A DNA stretch of 64,000 nucleotides from Roseivirga spongicola (GCF_001592965.1 NZ_LRPC01000001.1:1488001-1552000), one strand, 5' to 3'; shown: positions 8,138 through 17,065, counted from the first letter of the stretch. Numbers and translations are program-made. Notes: a model not told the origin generated them from the letters alone.

Positions 8138-8668
8138 TTAGATACCCTTCAAGTATATCTTTACCACGTTTTGATGGTGTTCTGCGTGGTAGATGGTGAA
8201 ATAGAGCATTTCTCTTACGGTCACTTTTCCAAGCAAAGGGTGAGGGAAAATGTATTGGTCTAAATCATCTTCAGACCACTTACTGAGCTTGTTCTCTATC
8301 TTTTCAATAATCTCGGTTTGGGTTTTGGAGAGCTTAGAGTACTCCGAGTATTTCACCTTTTTTGGTACATACGAACCTGGAGGATCGCCCTCCATCGTGG
8401 TTAGCTTTTGTTTGTATTTGGCAACCAATTCATCATAAGTCCTAGAAGGTCTATTGGACTTGCCAAACTTAAAGCTGATCATGAACTTAGGGAAGCCCAA
8501 TGCTTGTATCAGCGGACGAGTACTTTTAATTAAGTGCTCGGCTTGTTGACCTGCATTCCATTTGCCATCAGGAGCATATTCGAACTCGTCTTCGGAAAGT
8601 TTGCCGAGATACTTTAGAAAATGATCGTAAGATTCTTCTAGCCTCGCCTTGATCTCCACCTTATTCAT
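8138..8668 (-). CDS. DinB-family (DUF664-like) protein
   Basis: A 176-residue four-helix-bundle protein. The pattern KWNAGQQAEHLIKS near residues 37-50 and TIYHAEHHQNVV near the C-terminus supplies the His residues that form the metal site of the DinB/YfiT fold. Members include thiol transferases; in an organism that makes bacillithiol (bshC and ytxJ are in this window) a bacillithiol-S-transferase role is possible, but this is inference. No signal peptide, so cytoplasmic. Its stop lies in a repeat (8104-8142). Confidence 0.8.
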   Translation of the reverse strand: MNKVEIKARLEESYDHFLKYLGKLSEDEFEYAPDGKWNAGQQAEHLIKSTRPLIQALGFPKFMISFKFGKSNRPSRTYDELVAKYKQKLTTMEGDPPGSYVPKKVKYSEYSKLSKTQTEIIEKIENKLSKWSEDDLDQYIFPHPLLGKVTVREMLYFTIYHAEHHQNVVKIYLKGI

Positions 8669-8744
8669 GGGCGAAAATTAGGTGGTTTTGGATGGATGGC
8701 AAAGGCAAAACTCATTTCGTTTTATACCCTATAAGGCTTTAGCA

Positions 8745-9464
8745 TCAAAAGCTCATTACTTCTCTAAAACGAATACTTTGTCTGCGACTTACTTCCACTT
8801 CTTCTCCACCTTTGAGGTATAGTTTAAGTGTGCCACTGAACCATGGTTCGATTCTATCGATGTATTTGAGGTTGATGATTTGCTGGCGGTTGGCTCTAAA
8901 AAATACTTCAGGGTCTAACCGAGACTCCATATAGTTGAGCGAACGTGGAATCATTGGCTTTTCTTCCTTGAAATAAATACGTGTATAGCTGCCCATAATC
9001 TCCAGCACTCTAACTTCTGCAAGACTTACAAACCAGCATTGTTCGCCATCTTTTACAAATACCTGATTGTCTAAACCTAGAAGTTTGGCTTTGGACTCCC
9101 GATCTTTTCTTTGCCTAATTTTTTCGGAGGCCTTTTCTATGGCTAAACCGAGTCTCTCTTCCTTTATAGGCTTCTGTAGATAGTCCAAGGCATTGTGGTC
9201 AAAGGCCTTCATGGCGTATTGATTGAATGCCGTGGTGAAAATAACTTCTGGCACATCAACCAATTCCTCCAATAGTTCGAAACCATCTTTATCTGGCATC
9301 TGAATGTCTAAGAATAGCAATTCCGGTTGCTTTTCTTCTATTAGCTCCAGCGCTTGTTCCACATTTTCGGCTTCTCCCAGAACCTGTACATGATCGAAAG
9401 CCTTCAGTAAATGCTTGAGTTCTTGCCTTGCTAAATGAGAATCGTCTATGATAAGGGCTTTCAT
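8745..9464 (-). CDS. LytTR-family response regulator
   Basis: A 239-residue two-component regulator. The receiver domain (residues 1-120) has the acidic pocket DD (7-8), the phospho-acceptor Asp53 in FLDIQMPD and Lys98 in LQKPI. The LytTR DNA-binding domain (about 135-239) shows VRVLEIMGSYTRIYF, FFRANRQQIINLKYIDRIEPW and VEVSRRQSIRFREVM. These regulators bind pairs of direct repeats. The start overlaps the stop of the sensor kinase gene by four bases, so the two form one operon and surely one signalling pair. Confidence 0.93.
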   Translation of the reverse strand: MKALIIDDSHLARQELKHLLKAFDHVQVLGEAENVEQALELIEEKQPELLFLDIQMPDKDGFELLEELVDVPEVIFTTAFNQYAMKAFDHNALDYLQKPIKEERLGLAIEKASEKIRQRKDRESKAKLLGLDNQVFVKDGEQCWFVSLAEVRVLEIMGSYTRIYFKEEKPMIPRSLNYMESRLDPEVFFRANRQQIINLKYIDRIEPWFSGTLKLYLKGGEEVEVSRRQSIRFREVMSF

Positions 9465-10501
9465 GAGGTTGGTATTTTTAAGGTGGCTGAGACCATTTGG
9501 TTAGAGCTGTTTTCGAGTTTAAACTCTGCAAAAGTGCCGAACAGAATTTTCATTCGTTCTACTAAGTTTTTCAAGCCAATGCCCTCTCTCTTTTGGCTAG
9601 AGCGTAGTTGGCCAGAGTTTTTTACTTCAATGAGTAAGTAGTTTTCAATCAATGATGTGCTAACTAAAATTTGGCCTCCATTTTTCTGGGTTGAAAGACC
9701 ATGCTTTATTGCGTTTTCAACCAATAGTTGAATAGCCATTGGAGGTATCTGCACTTTCAGTGTTTCTGATGATATGTTGAAAGTGTAACTGAGCCTCTCC
9801 TGAAACTGGATTGACTCCAATTGTAGGTAGTCTTTCACAATCTCAATCTCTTCTTTTAAAGCCACCTTTTCAGAAGCGTTGAATTGAATGGAATATCTCA
9901 GTAAGTCTGAAATGTGCGTAACCATTTTTCTAGCCTTTTCTGGCTCAATCAGTATAAGCGAGCGGATGTTGTTCAAGGCATTGAAGAGAAAGTGAGGGTT
10001 AACCTGATTCTTTAAAATCATTAGCTCAGCTTCTTGTAAGGCCGATTTTAGCGCTAGTTTTTCTAGCTCAGACTTGCGGTTCTTCTCCATGAACTTGATG
10101 ATGAAGTAAATGGACGCCCAAAGTATGAGTACTATATATATGTTGAAGACATAGCCAATAAAACCACTCCAACTAAAGCCTGATATTCCTGATAGAGGGA
10201 AGATCAGATAGATGATCAGGTGGATAAAAACTTGAGTAACAATAGCAGTAACTAGTGTGCCTACAAAGGCCCTGGGTATGAGTTTGCTCAGCCTTAGCTC
10301 GAGCCAATTGCTGCGTTGTATGTGTAGTTTGAAAAGGTGTGAAAAGAGGATTAGTGATACGTAAATGATACCTTGGAGAATCAATGAAGAGGAAGTGATG
10401 TAGCCTTCTCCACCGAAGAGCGCCATCATACCTATGAGGAAAAGGGTGTAAAGTCCCCAACCTAATACCTGACAGATCCAATAAATGACTCTTTTGCTCA
10501 T
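9461..10501 (-). CDS. LytS/YehU-type sensor histidine kinase
   Basis: A 346-residue membrane kinase. Four hydrophobic helices (about residues 5-30, 38-58, 77-102, 114-137) are followed by a short coiled coil and the His_kinase domain with NQVNPHFLFNALNNIRSLI, phospho-acceptor His170. The ATPase domain has the N box QLLVENAIKHGLS and the G box EGIGLKNLVERM. There is no extracellular sensor domain, so it probably senses something in or at the membrane. It phosphorylates the LytTR regulator encoded directly downstream. A large palindrome lies 11 bases before the start. Confidence 0.92.
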   Translation of the reverse strand: MSKRVIYWICQVLGWGLYTLFLIGMMALFGGEGYITSSSLILQGIIYVSLILFSHLFKLHIQRSNWLELRLSKLIPRAFVGTLVTAIVTQVFIHLIIYLIFPLSGISGFSWSGFIGYVFNIYIVLILWASIYFIIKFMEKNRKSELEKLALKSALQEAELMILKNQVNPHFLFNALNNIRSLILIEPEKARKMVTHISDLLRYSIQFNASEKVALKEEIEIVKDYLQLESIQFQERLSYTFNISSETLKVQIPPMAIQLLVENAIKHGLSTQKNGGQILVSTSLIENYLLIEVKNSGQLRSSQKREGIGLKNLVERMKILFGTFAEFKLENSSNQMVSATLKIPTS

Positions 10502-10511
10502 CTTAGAAATT

Positions 10512-10549
10512 GATTGGTGAATAATTTAACATTAAATCATTCACCAATC
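10512..10549. promoter_or_regulatory. Large palindrome just upstream of the sensor kinase start
   Basis: Perfect 11-base arms GATTGGTGAAT (10512-10522) and ATTCACCAATC (10539-10549), with a nested ATTTAA/TTAAAT dyad in the centre. It lies 11 bases before the kinase ATG and ten bases after the hydrolase stop. No T-run follows it on the minus strand, so an operator or a leader hairpin controlling the kinase operon is more likely than a terminator. Confidence 0.55.
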
Positions 10550-10559
10550 GGGTTTAGCT

Positions 10560-11441
10560 TTATAGGAATTTGTTCAACCAGTTGTGAAAGAACTCTGGGT
10601 CGTCCCACATGATGAAGTGATAACCACCTTCAGAGAGGTCTAAATCCAAATGCTGATGCTTGGAGTATTGTGCCTGGTACATATTCATGACACTTTCTTT
10701 GGTTGAACCATAAGACTCGTAAGCTGCCCAAGCTCCCAATACCAATGTCGGTACTTTAATTTTGGCCAAATCGGCACGAATATCGGTGGTGTACATTTCA
10801 TACATAGCTTGGGCTACGGTATTCATATCGCTGGAAACACCCCAGTTGGTTGCGGTTTCTATGTACTTCTTGTTGCGGATAAGGCTTTGCAACTGCATTT
10901 GCTGGAAGGTTCTTTTTTGTTCGTCTGTCTGGTTTGCAGCAGCTCTCATTTGTTGCTTCATGTTTTCAGCAAATGGCTTGGCACTTTCTTCGGTTGCCGT
11001 AGGCATTTGAATGGCTGTCATAAAAGGTAGAGCATCAACAATTACTAGCTTTTCAGCCAAATCTGGCTTTTCTATGCCTATTTGAAGCGCAAGGAAACCG
11101 CCAAGGCTATGACCAACAATTATTGGTTTTTCTATCTGTTTCTCATCGATGTAATTGTAAACCAAGGTTCTTACCTGATCGAAGAAGCCAGCTTCCAGAT
11201 TCTCTAAGGGTGCCTGACCAGCAAAGCCTGGTAGAGTGAGTACATGGTACTGATACTGATCGCCCAGAGCTTCAATGGTTGTGTCCCAAACGGCACCATC
11301 GCAAGTAAGACCTGGAATCATAATCATGGGTTGGCCTTCACCAATGACTCTAACATTCAGTTTAGAGGGAGTATAAGCCTGAACTTGCAAGGCAACTACA
11401 AATGCGATTATCGCTATTAATCTTACAACTACTTTTTTCAT
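10560..11441 (-). CDS. Alpha/beta hydrolase, exported
   Basis: A 293-residue hydrolase. The start is placed at the ATG at 11441, which opens a signal peptide (MKKVVVRLIAIIAFVVALQ); the upstream start at 11468 lies inside a TAnnTTTG promoter element. Fold motifs: MIMIPGLTCDGAVW (oxyanion region), VGHSLGGFLAL with the nucleophile Ser of GHSLG, a lid rich in Met and Gln, PTLVLGAW before the acidic residue, and YHFIMWDDPEFF with the catalytic His. The substrate is unknown. It is transcribed toward the kinase genes but separated from them by a palindrome. Confidence 0.87.
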   Translation of the reverse strand: MKKVVVRLIAIIAFVVALQVQAYTPSKLNVRVIGEGQPMIMIPGLTCDGAVWDTTIEALGDQYQYHVLTLPGFAGQAPLENLEAGFFDQVRTLVYNYIDEKQIEKPIIVGHSLGGFLALQIGIEKPDLAEKLVIVDALPFMTAIQMPTATEESAKPFAENMKQQMRAAANQTDEQKRTFQQMQLQSLIRNKKYIETATNWGVSSDMNTVAQAMYEMYTTDIRADLAKIKVPTLVLGAWAAYESYGSTKESVMNMYQAQYSKHQHLDLDLSEGGYHFIMWDDPEFFHNWLNKFL

Positions 11442-11465
11442 AACATTTTGAGTTTTTGTGATGAT

Positions 11466-11473
11466 CAAAAGTA
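11466..11473 (-). promoter_or_regulatory. Promoter -7 element of the hydrolase gene
   Basis: On the minus strand this reads TACTTTTG, an exact match to the Bacteroidota -7 element TAnnTTTG, 24 bases before the ATG at 11441. No good TTTG is seen at the -33 position. The remaining sequence up to 11698 holds only short AAGGTTTAA-like repeats and no gene. Confidence 0.45.
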
Positions 11474-11698
11474 CGCTGCTGTTATGGCCTGTACCGGAGC
11501 TTTTAAGGGAGCGGAAGAAATTCCTCGGGAATGGAAAGGGTGGGTTTAAGGTTTAATGTTCAAGGTTTAAAGTTGAATGAGGCTATAGGTGAGAGATATT
11601 AGACTTCAGAAGGAGCTGTTCCAATCTATTGGAGTATGATGGCAGCAGTAATGTCTTCCTAGCGGAGGAGGAGTTTCAAAATGATTATAGGACTGAAG

Positions 11699-12544
11699 TC
11701 AAAACTCTTCAAAGAAGACTTTTTCTGAAAGATTCTTGTCGTGAAGGTTTAGACTGTCCAAAGAGGTATGTTTCAAGGAAACAACTTGAGTAATTTTCAT
11801 GAGTTTGAATAAGAGGAGGGCTAGCTCACTGGGTGTTTCACCAAACCCGTATGATTCTAATTCTATTGGCTGGTTTTTGTTTTGAAGCTCAAGTTTCAAA
11901 TAATAGCTGGCATCATCGGTCCATGGTGACTCGTAATACTCTTTAATCGCAGAGATATCAAGTGAGTTGACCGATCGTAAAATGCTTTTAAGAATTTCTT
12001 CAGGCAAGTGGCCGAATCCAGCCCCTTCAAATTCTGAATAGGCTCCTCCTATATAGTTGATGCTGCCAACCGAGTCTATCTCAATTGCTTGAGATGGGCA
12101 GGTGCCAAAACAGACGCTACTAGAAAATGTTATACGGTTTACAATAAGGTCATTTTTCTCAGTGATTTTTTTCAAAATGAGCCGATTGTTGGATTCAAAA
12201 TAGTCTTCAAAGGACGGATTAGTCTCTCCACCCGAGATGTATTTGAGCACAAGTTTTGAATCAGTGATTTCTTCAATCTGGAAAACAAACTTCGCATCAG
12301 ATACTGATTCAACTATTAAGGAATCGGTTGCTAATTCATATTTACCAAAGTTTCCATAAGGACCGAGAAACAGGGAGTAATTCGAATCGAAATCAAAAGT
12401 CAAATCATAAATTTCATCTTCATTCTCTTTAGGAACATACCACGATCCTTCGATTTGAGATTCATTCCAAATGGAATTTGGAGATGTAACACATCCGGTT
12501 AAAAGAAGCAGAGGGGATATAATAAAAGCCAGACAACTATTCAT
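11699..12544 (-). CDS. DUF6438-containing lipoprotein
   Basis: A 281-residue lipoprotein. The signal (CLAFIISPLLLLTGC) places Cys17 at the lipobox. An N-terminal lipocalin-like segment (IEGSWYVPKENEDEIYDLTF) is followed from about residue 133 by RITFSSSVCFGTCPSQAIEIDSVG, the CFGTCP motif of DUF6438. The family has no known activity. It lies downstream of cydB in the same direction but 60 bases away, so co-transcription is uncertain. Confidence 0.75.
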   Translation of the reverse strand: MNSCLAFIISPLLLLTGCVTSPNSIWNESQIEGSWYVPKENEDEIYDLTFDFDSNYSLFLGPYGNFGKYELATDSLIVESVSDAKFVFQIEEITDSKLVLKYISGGETNPSFEDYFESNNRLILKKITEKNDLIVNRITFSSSVCFGTCPSQAIEIDSVGSINYIGGAYSEFEGAGFGHLPEEILKSILRSVNSLDISAIKEYYESPWTDDASYYLKLELQNKNQPIELESYGFGETPSELALLLFKLMKITQVVSLKHTSLDSLNLHDKNLSEKVFFEEF

Positions 12545-12605
12545 TTAGTTAATTTAATGAATTCTTCGAACTCCACTAAACTTTGAAGATAGAACTTAAA
12601 ACTGA

Positions 12606-13640
12606 CTAATAACTATGTTCATCCAATTCCACTTTGCCCCAGAAGGTTTTGTAGACAAAGTAGGTGTAGGTGGCGATCAATGGAATACCGATGGCAGCCA
12701 TAATGAGCATAATCTTTAAAGATTTAGATGAGGATGCTGCATTGGAAACGGTAATGTGGTGAGCAGGATCGGCCGTATTGTAAATGATAGTTGGGTAAAG
12801 CTCCAAAGCCACAATAACCAAAAGCATGGCAAGCGTTAGAGAAGAAAATAGAAAGGCTTGCAAGAATTTTTTCTTAGTAGCCAGCCTCGGAATATTCGCG
12901 ATAGCTAAAAACGCAATAACAGGTATAACGAACATCCATCGGTTGTTTTGGATTTTGTCTGTAAGGTGAGGGATGTATATAAGGGTGTAGACGGTTACAA
13001 TGATGAAGCTCACCACAAAAAATATAATAGCTCTTTTGAGAAACTGATAAATCTGAGCATAAAGCTTCCCTTTAGTTTTCAACCCCAGATAAATAGCACC
13101 ATGCATCATAAATGCAGCCAAAGTGGTAACGCCAACCATTATAGCATACGGATTTAAGAAGCTAAGCCAGTGGCCTGTAAACTGCTTGTTTTCATCGAGT
13201 GGTATTCCTATCAGAATGTTTCCTAATACAATGCCCAAAAGTAAAGCCAGCAAAATACTGCTGACGCTATAGCTCACGTCCCACATGGTTCGCCACCAAG
13301 CCATTTCTTCTTTCGACCTAAACTCAATGGCCACTGCCCGAAAAATGAGCGCGGCTAAAAATAGCATGAAGGGAATGTACATGGCAGAAAACATATTGGC
13401 ATAGACAACAGGAAAGCCTGCAAACAGTGCTCCACCTCCAATTACTAGCCAAACCTCATTTCCGTCCCAAACTGGGCCAATAGCATTTAAGGCAATTCTT
13501 CTACTTTCCTCTTTTTTGAGGAACAGGTGCCATGCGCCTGCGCCAAGATCGAAGCCATCTAAAATAGCATAACCAGAAAAGAGTGCTCCAACAATTAGGA
13601 ACCACCAAGTTGAGTATTCTATGCCTATAAACGTGCCCAT
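12606..13640 (-). CDS. cydB: Cytochrome bd ubiquinol oxidase subunit II
   Basis: A 344-residue membrane protein with eight to nine helices. The conserved N-terminal YAILDGFDLGAG and WDGNEVWLVIGGGALFAGFPVVYA segments identify CydB. With CydA it forms the quinol oxidase that reduces oxygen to water with high affinity and contributes to the proton gradient. Its start follows the cydA stop by a single base, so the two are co-translated. No CydX-like small gene is visible after it, and no cydDC genes are in the window. Confidence 0.96.
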   Translation of the reverse strand: MGTFIGIEYSTWWFLIVGALFSGYAILDGFDLGAGAWHLFLKKEESRRIALNAIGPVWDGNEVWLVIGGGALFAGFPVVYANMFSAMYIPFMLFLAALIFRAVAIEFRSKEEMAWWRTMWDVSYSVSSILLALLLGIVLGNILIGIPLDENKQFTGHWLSFLNPYAIMVGVTTLAAFMMHGAIYLGLKTKGKLYAQIYQFLKRAIIFFVVSFIIVTVYTLIYIPHLTDKIQNNRWMFVIPVIAFLAIANIPRLATKKKFLQAFLFSSLTLAMLLVIVALELYPTIIYNTADPAHHITVSNAASSSKSLKIMLIMAAIGIPLIATYTYFVYKTFWGKVELDEHSY

Positions 13641-13641
13641 A

Positions 13642-15018
13642 TTAATTGCTAAATGCGTTGCTTACTTCTCTTTGTCGTGGTCTCTGGTCTTTTAATGGAG
13701 ATTCGTCAGGGCCGTGCTTAATTTTCTTGTTCAGTAGATAAATAAACAGGGTGAAAAGCAAAGCGTAAATCACGAAAAATAAGATCAGAGAGAATAGTAC
13801 CTGATTGGCTGTTACCACCTCAGAAAGTGCGTTTGAGGTTTTCAGAAGGCCATAAACTACCCACGGCTGCCTACCCATCTCTGCAGTGAACCACCCCACC
13901 TGATTGGCTATTTGCGGAAGTAGTACCGAAATGACTAATATTTTCAAAAGCCATTTTTGGTCAAATAGAGTGCCTTTCCACCAGTAAAATGCAGCTAAGA
14001 TGGTAAGGCCAATTAGGCCCATGCCTATGGCAATCATGATGTGATAGAATTGAAAAACAGCATTGATTTGAGTTGGAATCTCATCTTGTGGAAAGCTGTC
14101 CAAACCTCTAATCGGTTCGTTGAAATCTTGGTGTGTTAAAAAGCTGGTTCCACCTGGAATAGCTAAGCCTGTCACTTCTTTCGCCTCTTTATCTACCCAA
14201 CCGAACAGGTAAAGATCGGCAGGGGCATTTTCTTCGAAGTGCCCCTCCATAGCCGCTAGTTTGGCTGGCTGATGTTCAGCGACTACTTCGGCAGAAGCGT
14301 GACCAGTAACGAGTTGCGCTAAAGATGAAATCAAGGCAATACCAAGTGCTATTTTGATGGCTTTTTTAGAAAGTTCAACATGTCTTCCTTTGAGTAGATA
14401 ATAGGCGTGAACGGAGATGATGAGAAATGCTCCGGCCAGAAAAGCACCAATCCATACATGGAGAATTCTTTCAACGCTCGATGGGTTGAAAACCATTGCC
14501 CAGAAATCGGTTACCTCCGCTCTTGCATTGACACCTTCGCCTACAATTTGGTAGCCTGCAGGAGTTTGTTGCCAGCTATTGGCTACAACAATCCAGATGG
14601 CTGAAAACATACTGCCCAACCAAACACCCACGGTAGAAATAAAGTGAACCCTAGAACTAACTCTGTTCCATCCGAAAAGTAAAACACCTAAAAAGCCACT
14701 TTCCAGAGCAAATGCAAATATTCCTTCAGCAGCCAAAGCACTCCCAAAAATATCCCCAACAAAACGGGAATAAGTAGCCCAGTTAGTACCGAACTCAAAT
14801 TCCATTACAATTCCGGTGGCTACTCCAATACCAAAAGTCAGGGCGAAAATTTTAGTCCAGAATTTGGCCAAAACTTCATAGGTTTTGTCTTTGGTTCGAA
14901 GGTATTGCCCTTCCATAAAGACCATTACCAGTCCGAGGCCAATACTAAGAGGCGGATAGATGTAGTGAAAGGCCACGGTGAAGGCAAACTGAATTCGGGC
15001 TAAGATTTCTACATCCAT
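13642..15018 (-). CDS. cydA: Cytochrome bd ubiquinol oxidase subunit I
   Basis: A 458-residue haem-bearing subunit with about nine membrane helices. His18 (AFHYIYPPLSIG) corresponds to the haem b595 or d ligand, the LAAEGIFAFALESGF helix carries the conserved acidic residues of the proton channel, RILHVWIGAF carries another haem ligand His, KLAAMEGHFE is the start of the quinol-binding Q-loop, and EMGRQPW is the signature near the C-terminus. The Q-loop is of the short type. It oxidises quinol with oxygen at the inner membrane. Its promoter region has features of an oxygen- or NO-responsive control site (15045-15093). Confidence 0.96.
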   Translation of the reverse strand: MDVEILARIQFAFTVAFHYIYPPLSIGLGLVMVFMEGQYLRTKDKTYEVLAKFWTKIFALTFGIGVATGIVMEFEFGTNWATYSRFVGDIFGSALAAEGIFAFALESGFLGVLLFGWNRVSSRVHFISTVGVWLGSMFSAIWIVVANSWQQTPAGYQIVGEGVNARAEVTDFWAMVFNPSSVERILHVWIGAFLAGAFLIISVHAYYLLKGRHVELSKKAIKIALGIALISSLAQLVTGHASAEVVAEHQPAKLAAMEGHFEENAPADLYLFGWVDKEAKEVTGLAIPGGTSFLTHQDFNEPIRGLDSFPQDEIPTQINAVFQFYHIMIAIGMGLIGLTILAAFYWWKGTLFDQKWLLKILVISVLLPQIANQVGWFTAEMGRQPWVVYGLLKTSNALSEVVTANQVLFSLILFFVIYALLFTLFIYLLNKKIKHGPDESPLKDQRPRQREVSNAFSN

Positions 15019-15044
15019 ATTGGTTGTATTTATGGGTGGAAAAG

Positions 15045-15093
15045 CTTCTTCAAAGGTAAAGCACGAATACTTTGAAGAAGTAACATTTGTTAC
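15045..15093 (-). promoter_or_regulatory. cydAB promoter with palindromic activator-type site
   Basis: On the minus strand TACCTTTG (15058 to 15051) is an exact TAnnTTTG -7 element, 32 bases before the cydA start. Upstream is a 14-base dyad, GTAACA and TGTTAC around TT (15080-15093), whose centre is about 41.5 bases before the inferred transcription start, the standard position for a Crp/Fnr-class activator. A second inverted repeat (CTTCTTCAAAG at 15045-15055 and CTTTGAAGAAG at 15070-15080) overlaps the -7 element and could fold in the transcript. Confidence 0.55.
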
Positions 15094-15165
15094 AATTCTG
15101 AACCGAGTAAATGGTCATCATGTTCCTGGAAATTTACTTTTTTTCTACCAACAATTGGATTGAAA

Positions 15166-15322
15166 TAGTACCCCTAGATCCCCTAAAGGGGACTTTAGCT
15201 TCATCAGGTCGAAAAGCTTCATCGCTTCACTCTTTAGGGTTGGGGTCAAAGTCCTTTCTGTTCGGGACTTAGTTACCGGAATGCTGCTTAGTCGTCAGAC
15301 CACTTGGAGTGGTCAGACGACT
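15166..15322. repeat. Composite intergenic repeat with stem-loop
   Basis: In the 390-base gap between cydA and rarA. It contains CCCCTAGATCCCCTAAAGGG (15171 on), an inverted related segment around CTTTAGGGTTGGGGTCAAAG, and a strong stem-loop at 15290-15322 with 15-base arms (AGTCGTCAGACCACT and AGTGGTCAGACGACT, one mismatch). No gene is seen. Short mobile repeats of this kind are common between genes in Bacteroidota. Confidence 0.5.
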
Positions 15323-15408
15323 TGATGGCAGTTTCGAGCTTAGAAATAATTCTGTTGATTTTCTAGCGTCATGGTTTCCATCTAGCTTAGAGCACTTAAT
15401 TTTGTCTT

Positions 15409-16677
15409 ATGGATTTTACCGGAAAGCCACTTGCAGAAAGAGTTAGACCTCAAACGCTCGAAGATCTAATCGGTCAGGAGCATTTAGTTGGAAAGGAGGG
15501 CGTTTTACGCAGGGCAATTAATGCTGGAAGAATTCCTTCCATGATACTCTGGGGGCCTCCGGGAGTCGGCAAAACTACCATAGCCAATATAATAGCCAAC
15601 TCGGTTAAAGCTCCATTTTTCACGCTGAGTGCCATAAGTTCAGGAGTAAAGGAAGTCCGTGAAGTAATTCAAAGAGCTAGATTTCAGTCGAATACGATTC
15701 TCTTTATAGACGAGATTCACCGCTTCAACAAGTCGCAGCAAGATGCTTTGTTGGGAGCTGTTGAAAAGGGCGACATTACCCTAATCGGAGCAACAACTGA
15801 GAACCCGTCTTTTGAGGTGAATTCGGCTTTGCTATCGCGAAGTCAGGTGTATACCCTCAAGTCACTTACTAAAGAAGACTTGTTTCGTTTGATAGAGCAG
15901 GCTTTGGCAAAGGATGAAATCCTCAGCAAGCGTCAGGTAGAGCTAAAAGAAACACAGGCATTGTTTAATATCTCTGGTGGTGACGCTCGCAAGCTGCTCA
16001 ATCTGTTAGACCTGGTAGTTCAGAATATTGAAGGCGATCCGGCAGTGGTAACCGATGAGTTGGTCAAAGACATTGCCCAGCAACGAGTAGCTACTTACGA
16101 TAAGACGGGCGACATGCACTATGATGTGATCTCGGCCTTTATCAAGTCCATTCGCGGAAGCGACCCGAATGCCGCGGTGTATTATTTGGCCAGAATGATT
16201 GAAGGTGGGGAGGATATCAAATTCATTGCAAGGAGGCTGGTGATCCTGGCTTCAGAAGATATTGGCAATGCTAACCCAACTGCTTTGGTAATTGCTACGA
16301 ATGCCTTTCAGGCGGTGAATTTGATTGGTTATCCAGAAGGGCGAATTATTCTCTCGCAAGCGGTGACTTATCTGGCTTCTTCACCCAAAAGCAATGCTGC
16401 TTACATGGCTATTGGCCGCGCGCAAGAGTTGGTGAGAAAGACAGGAGATTTATCGATTCCAATGCCTATTCGTAATGCTCCAACCAAGCTGATGAAGGAA
16501 GAGGGTTATGGTCAGGGCTATAAGTACAGCCATGATTATCCGGGCAATTTTGTGCAGCAAGAGTTTTTACCTCAGGAAATTAAAGGCACGAAACTTTACG
16601 ACCCTAAAGGCAATGCTCGCGAAGACGAAATGCGCAAGCGCTTGAAAGCTATGTGGAAGGAGAAGTATGGGTATTAG
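15409..16677 (+). CDS. rarA: Replication-associated recombination protein A (AAA+ ATPase)
   Basis: A 422-residue MgsA/WRNIP1/RarA ATPase that acts at stalled replication forks. The N-terminus [19 protein letters not shown] is conserved. Walker A is [10 protein letters not shown] (49-57), Walker B is FIDEIHRF with Asp101-Glu102, sensor 1 is GATTENPSF and the arginine finger LLSRSQV follows. The C-terminal collar domain has [20 protein letters not shown]. Cytoplasmic, tetrameric in the family. A TAnnTTTG match (TAATTTTG) ends five bases before the ATG, which would give a leaderless or very short-leader transcript. Confidence 0.96.
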   Translation: MDFTGKPLAERVRPQTLEDLIGQEHLVGKEGVLRRAINAGRIPSMILWGPPGVGKTTIANIIANSVKAPFFTLSAISSGVKEVREVIQRARFQSNTILFIDEIHRFNKSQQDALLGAVEKGDITLIGATTENPSFEVNSALLSRSQVYTLKSLTKEDLFRLIEQALAKDEILSKRQVELKETQALFNISGGDARKLLNLLDLVVQNIEGDPAVVTDELVKDIAQQRVATYDKTGDMHYDVISAFIKSIRGSDPNAAVYYLARMIEGGEDIKFIARRLVILASEDIGNANPTALVIATNAFQAVNLIGYPEGRIILSQAVTYLASSPKSNAAYMAIGRAQELVRKTGDLSIPMPIRNAPTKLMKEEGYGQGYKYSHDYPGNFVQQEFLPQEIKGTKLYDPKGNAREDEMRKRLKAMWKEKYGY

Positions 16678-16765
16678 CTTGAAGCGTGAAGTTGGAAGCT
16701 TGAAGCAAGAAATGACTTGGGGAACTTTGTGGTGAGGATTAACCGCTAAGGTTGCAAAGATAGAA

Positions 16766-17065
16766 TTAGAGTTTAAACTCAAGGTTTTCTGGGTTTTGCC
16801 TTGTATCCCAAATCGAAAGAATGAACAACTCGTCTTCATTACTCTCATAGAACATTATATAGTCACGAATTATCTTGGCTCGAACATTATCTAAATCAGT
16901 TGGCTTGCCAATTTCGGGATAATCAATAATGAGGTTTATTGCCTCTTTGAATAACAGATTTAACTTTCTAGGGTATGATTTGCTTTTGTTTCTTTTGAAC
17001 CAAAAATCTAGGATTTCCTTTCGCTCTATTTGAGCCCTAGGTGACCAAACTACTCGTTTAACCAT
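16766..17065 (-). CDS. RelE/ParE-family toxin
   Basis: A 99-residue basic protein with the ParE/RelE fold: WSPRAQIERKEILDFWFKRN at the N-terminus, LFKEAINLIIDYPEIGKPTDL in the helix pair, then strand-forming RAKIIRDYIMFYES and LFILSIWDTRQNPENL. ParE members poison gyrase and RelE members cleave mRNA at the ribosome; the sequence alone does not say which. Its start lies 16 bases inside the end of the antitoxin gene, the usual layout with the antitoxin first. Confidence 0.85.
   Translation of the reverse strand: MVKRVVWSPRAQIERKEILDFWFKRNKSKSYPRKLNLLFKEAINLIIDYPEIGKPTDLDNVRAKIIRDYIMFYESNEDELFILSIWDTRQNPENLEFKL

Noticed and set aside
10173-10481. Frame rich in His, Thr and Tyr inside the sensor kinase gene
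   Set aside because: Same strand, shifted frame over the membrane helices of a well-supported kinase gene; no homology.
12545-12605. CydX-like small subunit after cydB
   Set aside because: No short frame with a hydrophobic helix is present in the gap.
16567-16848. Minus-strand frame over the end of rarA
   Set aside because: Overlaps rarA and the toxin gene end; no recognisable domain and implausible composition.
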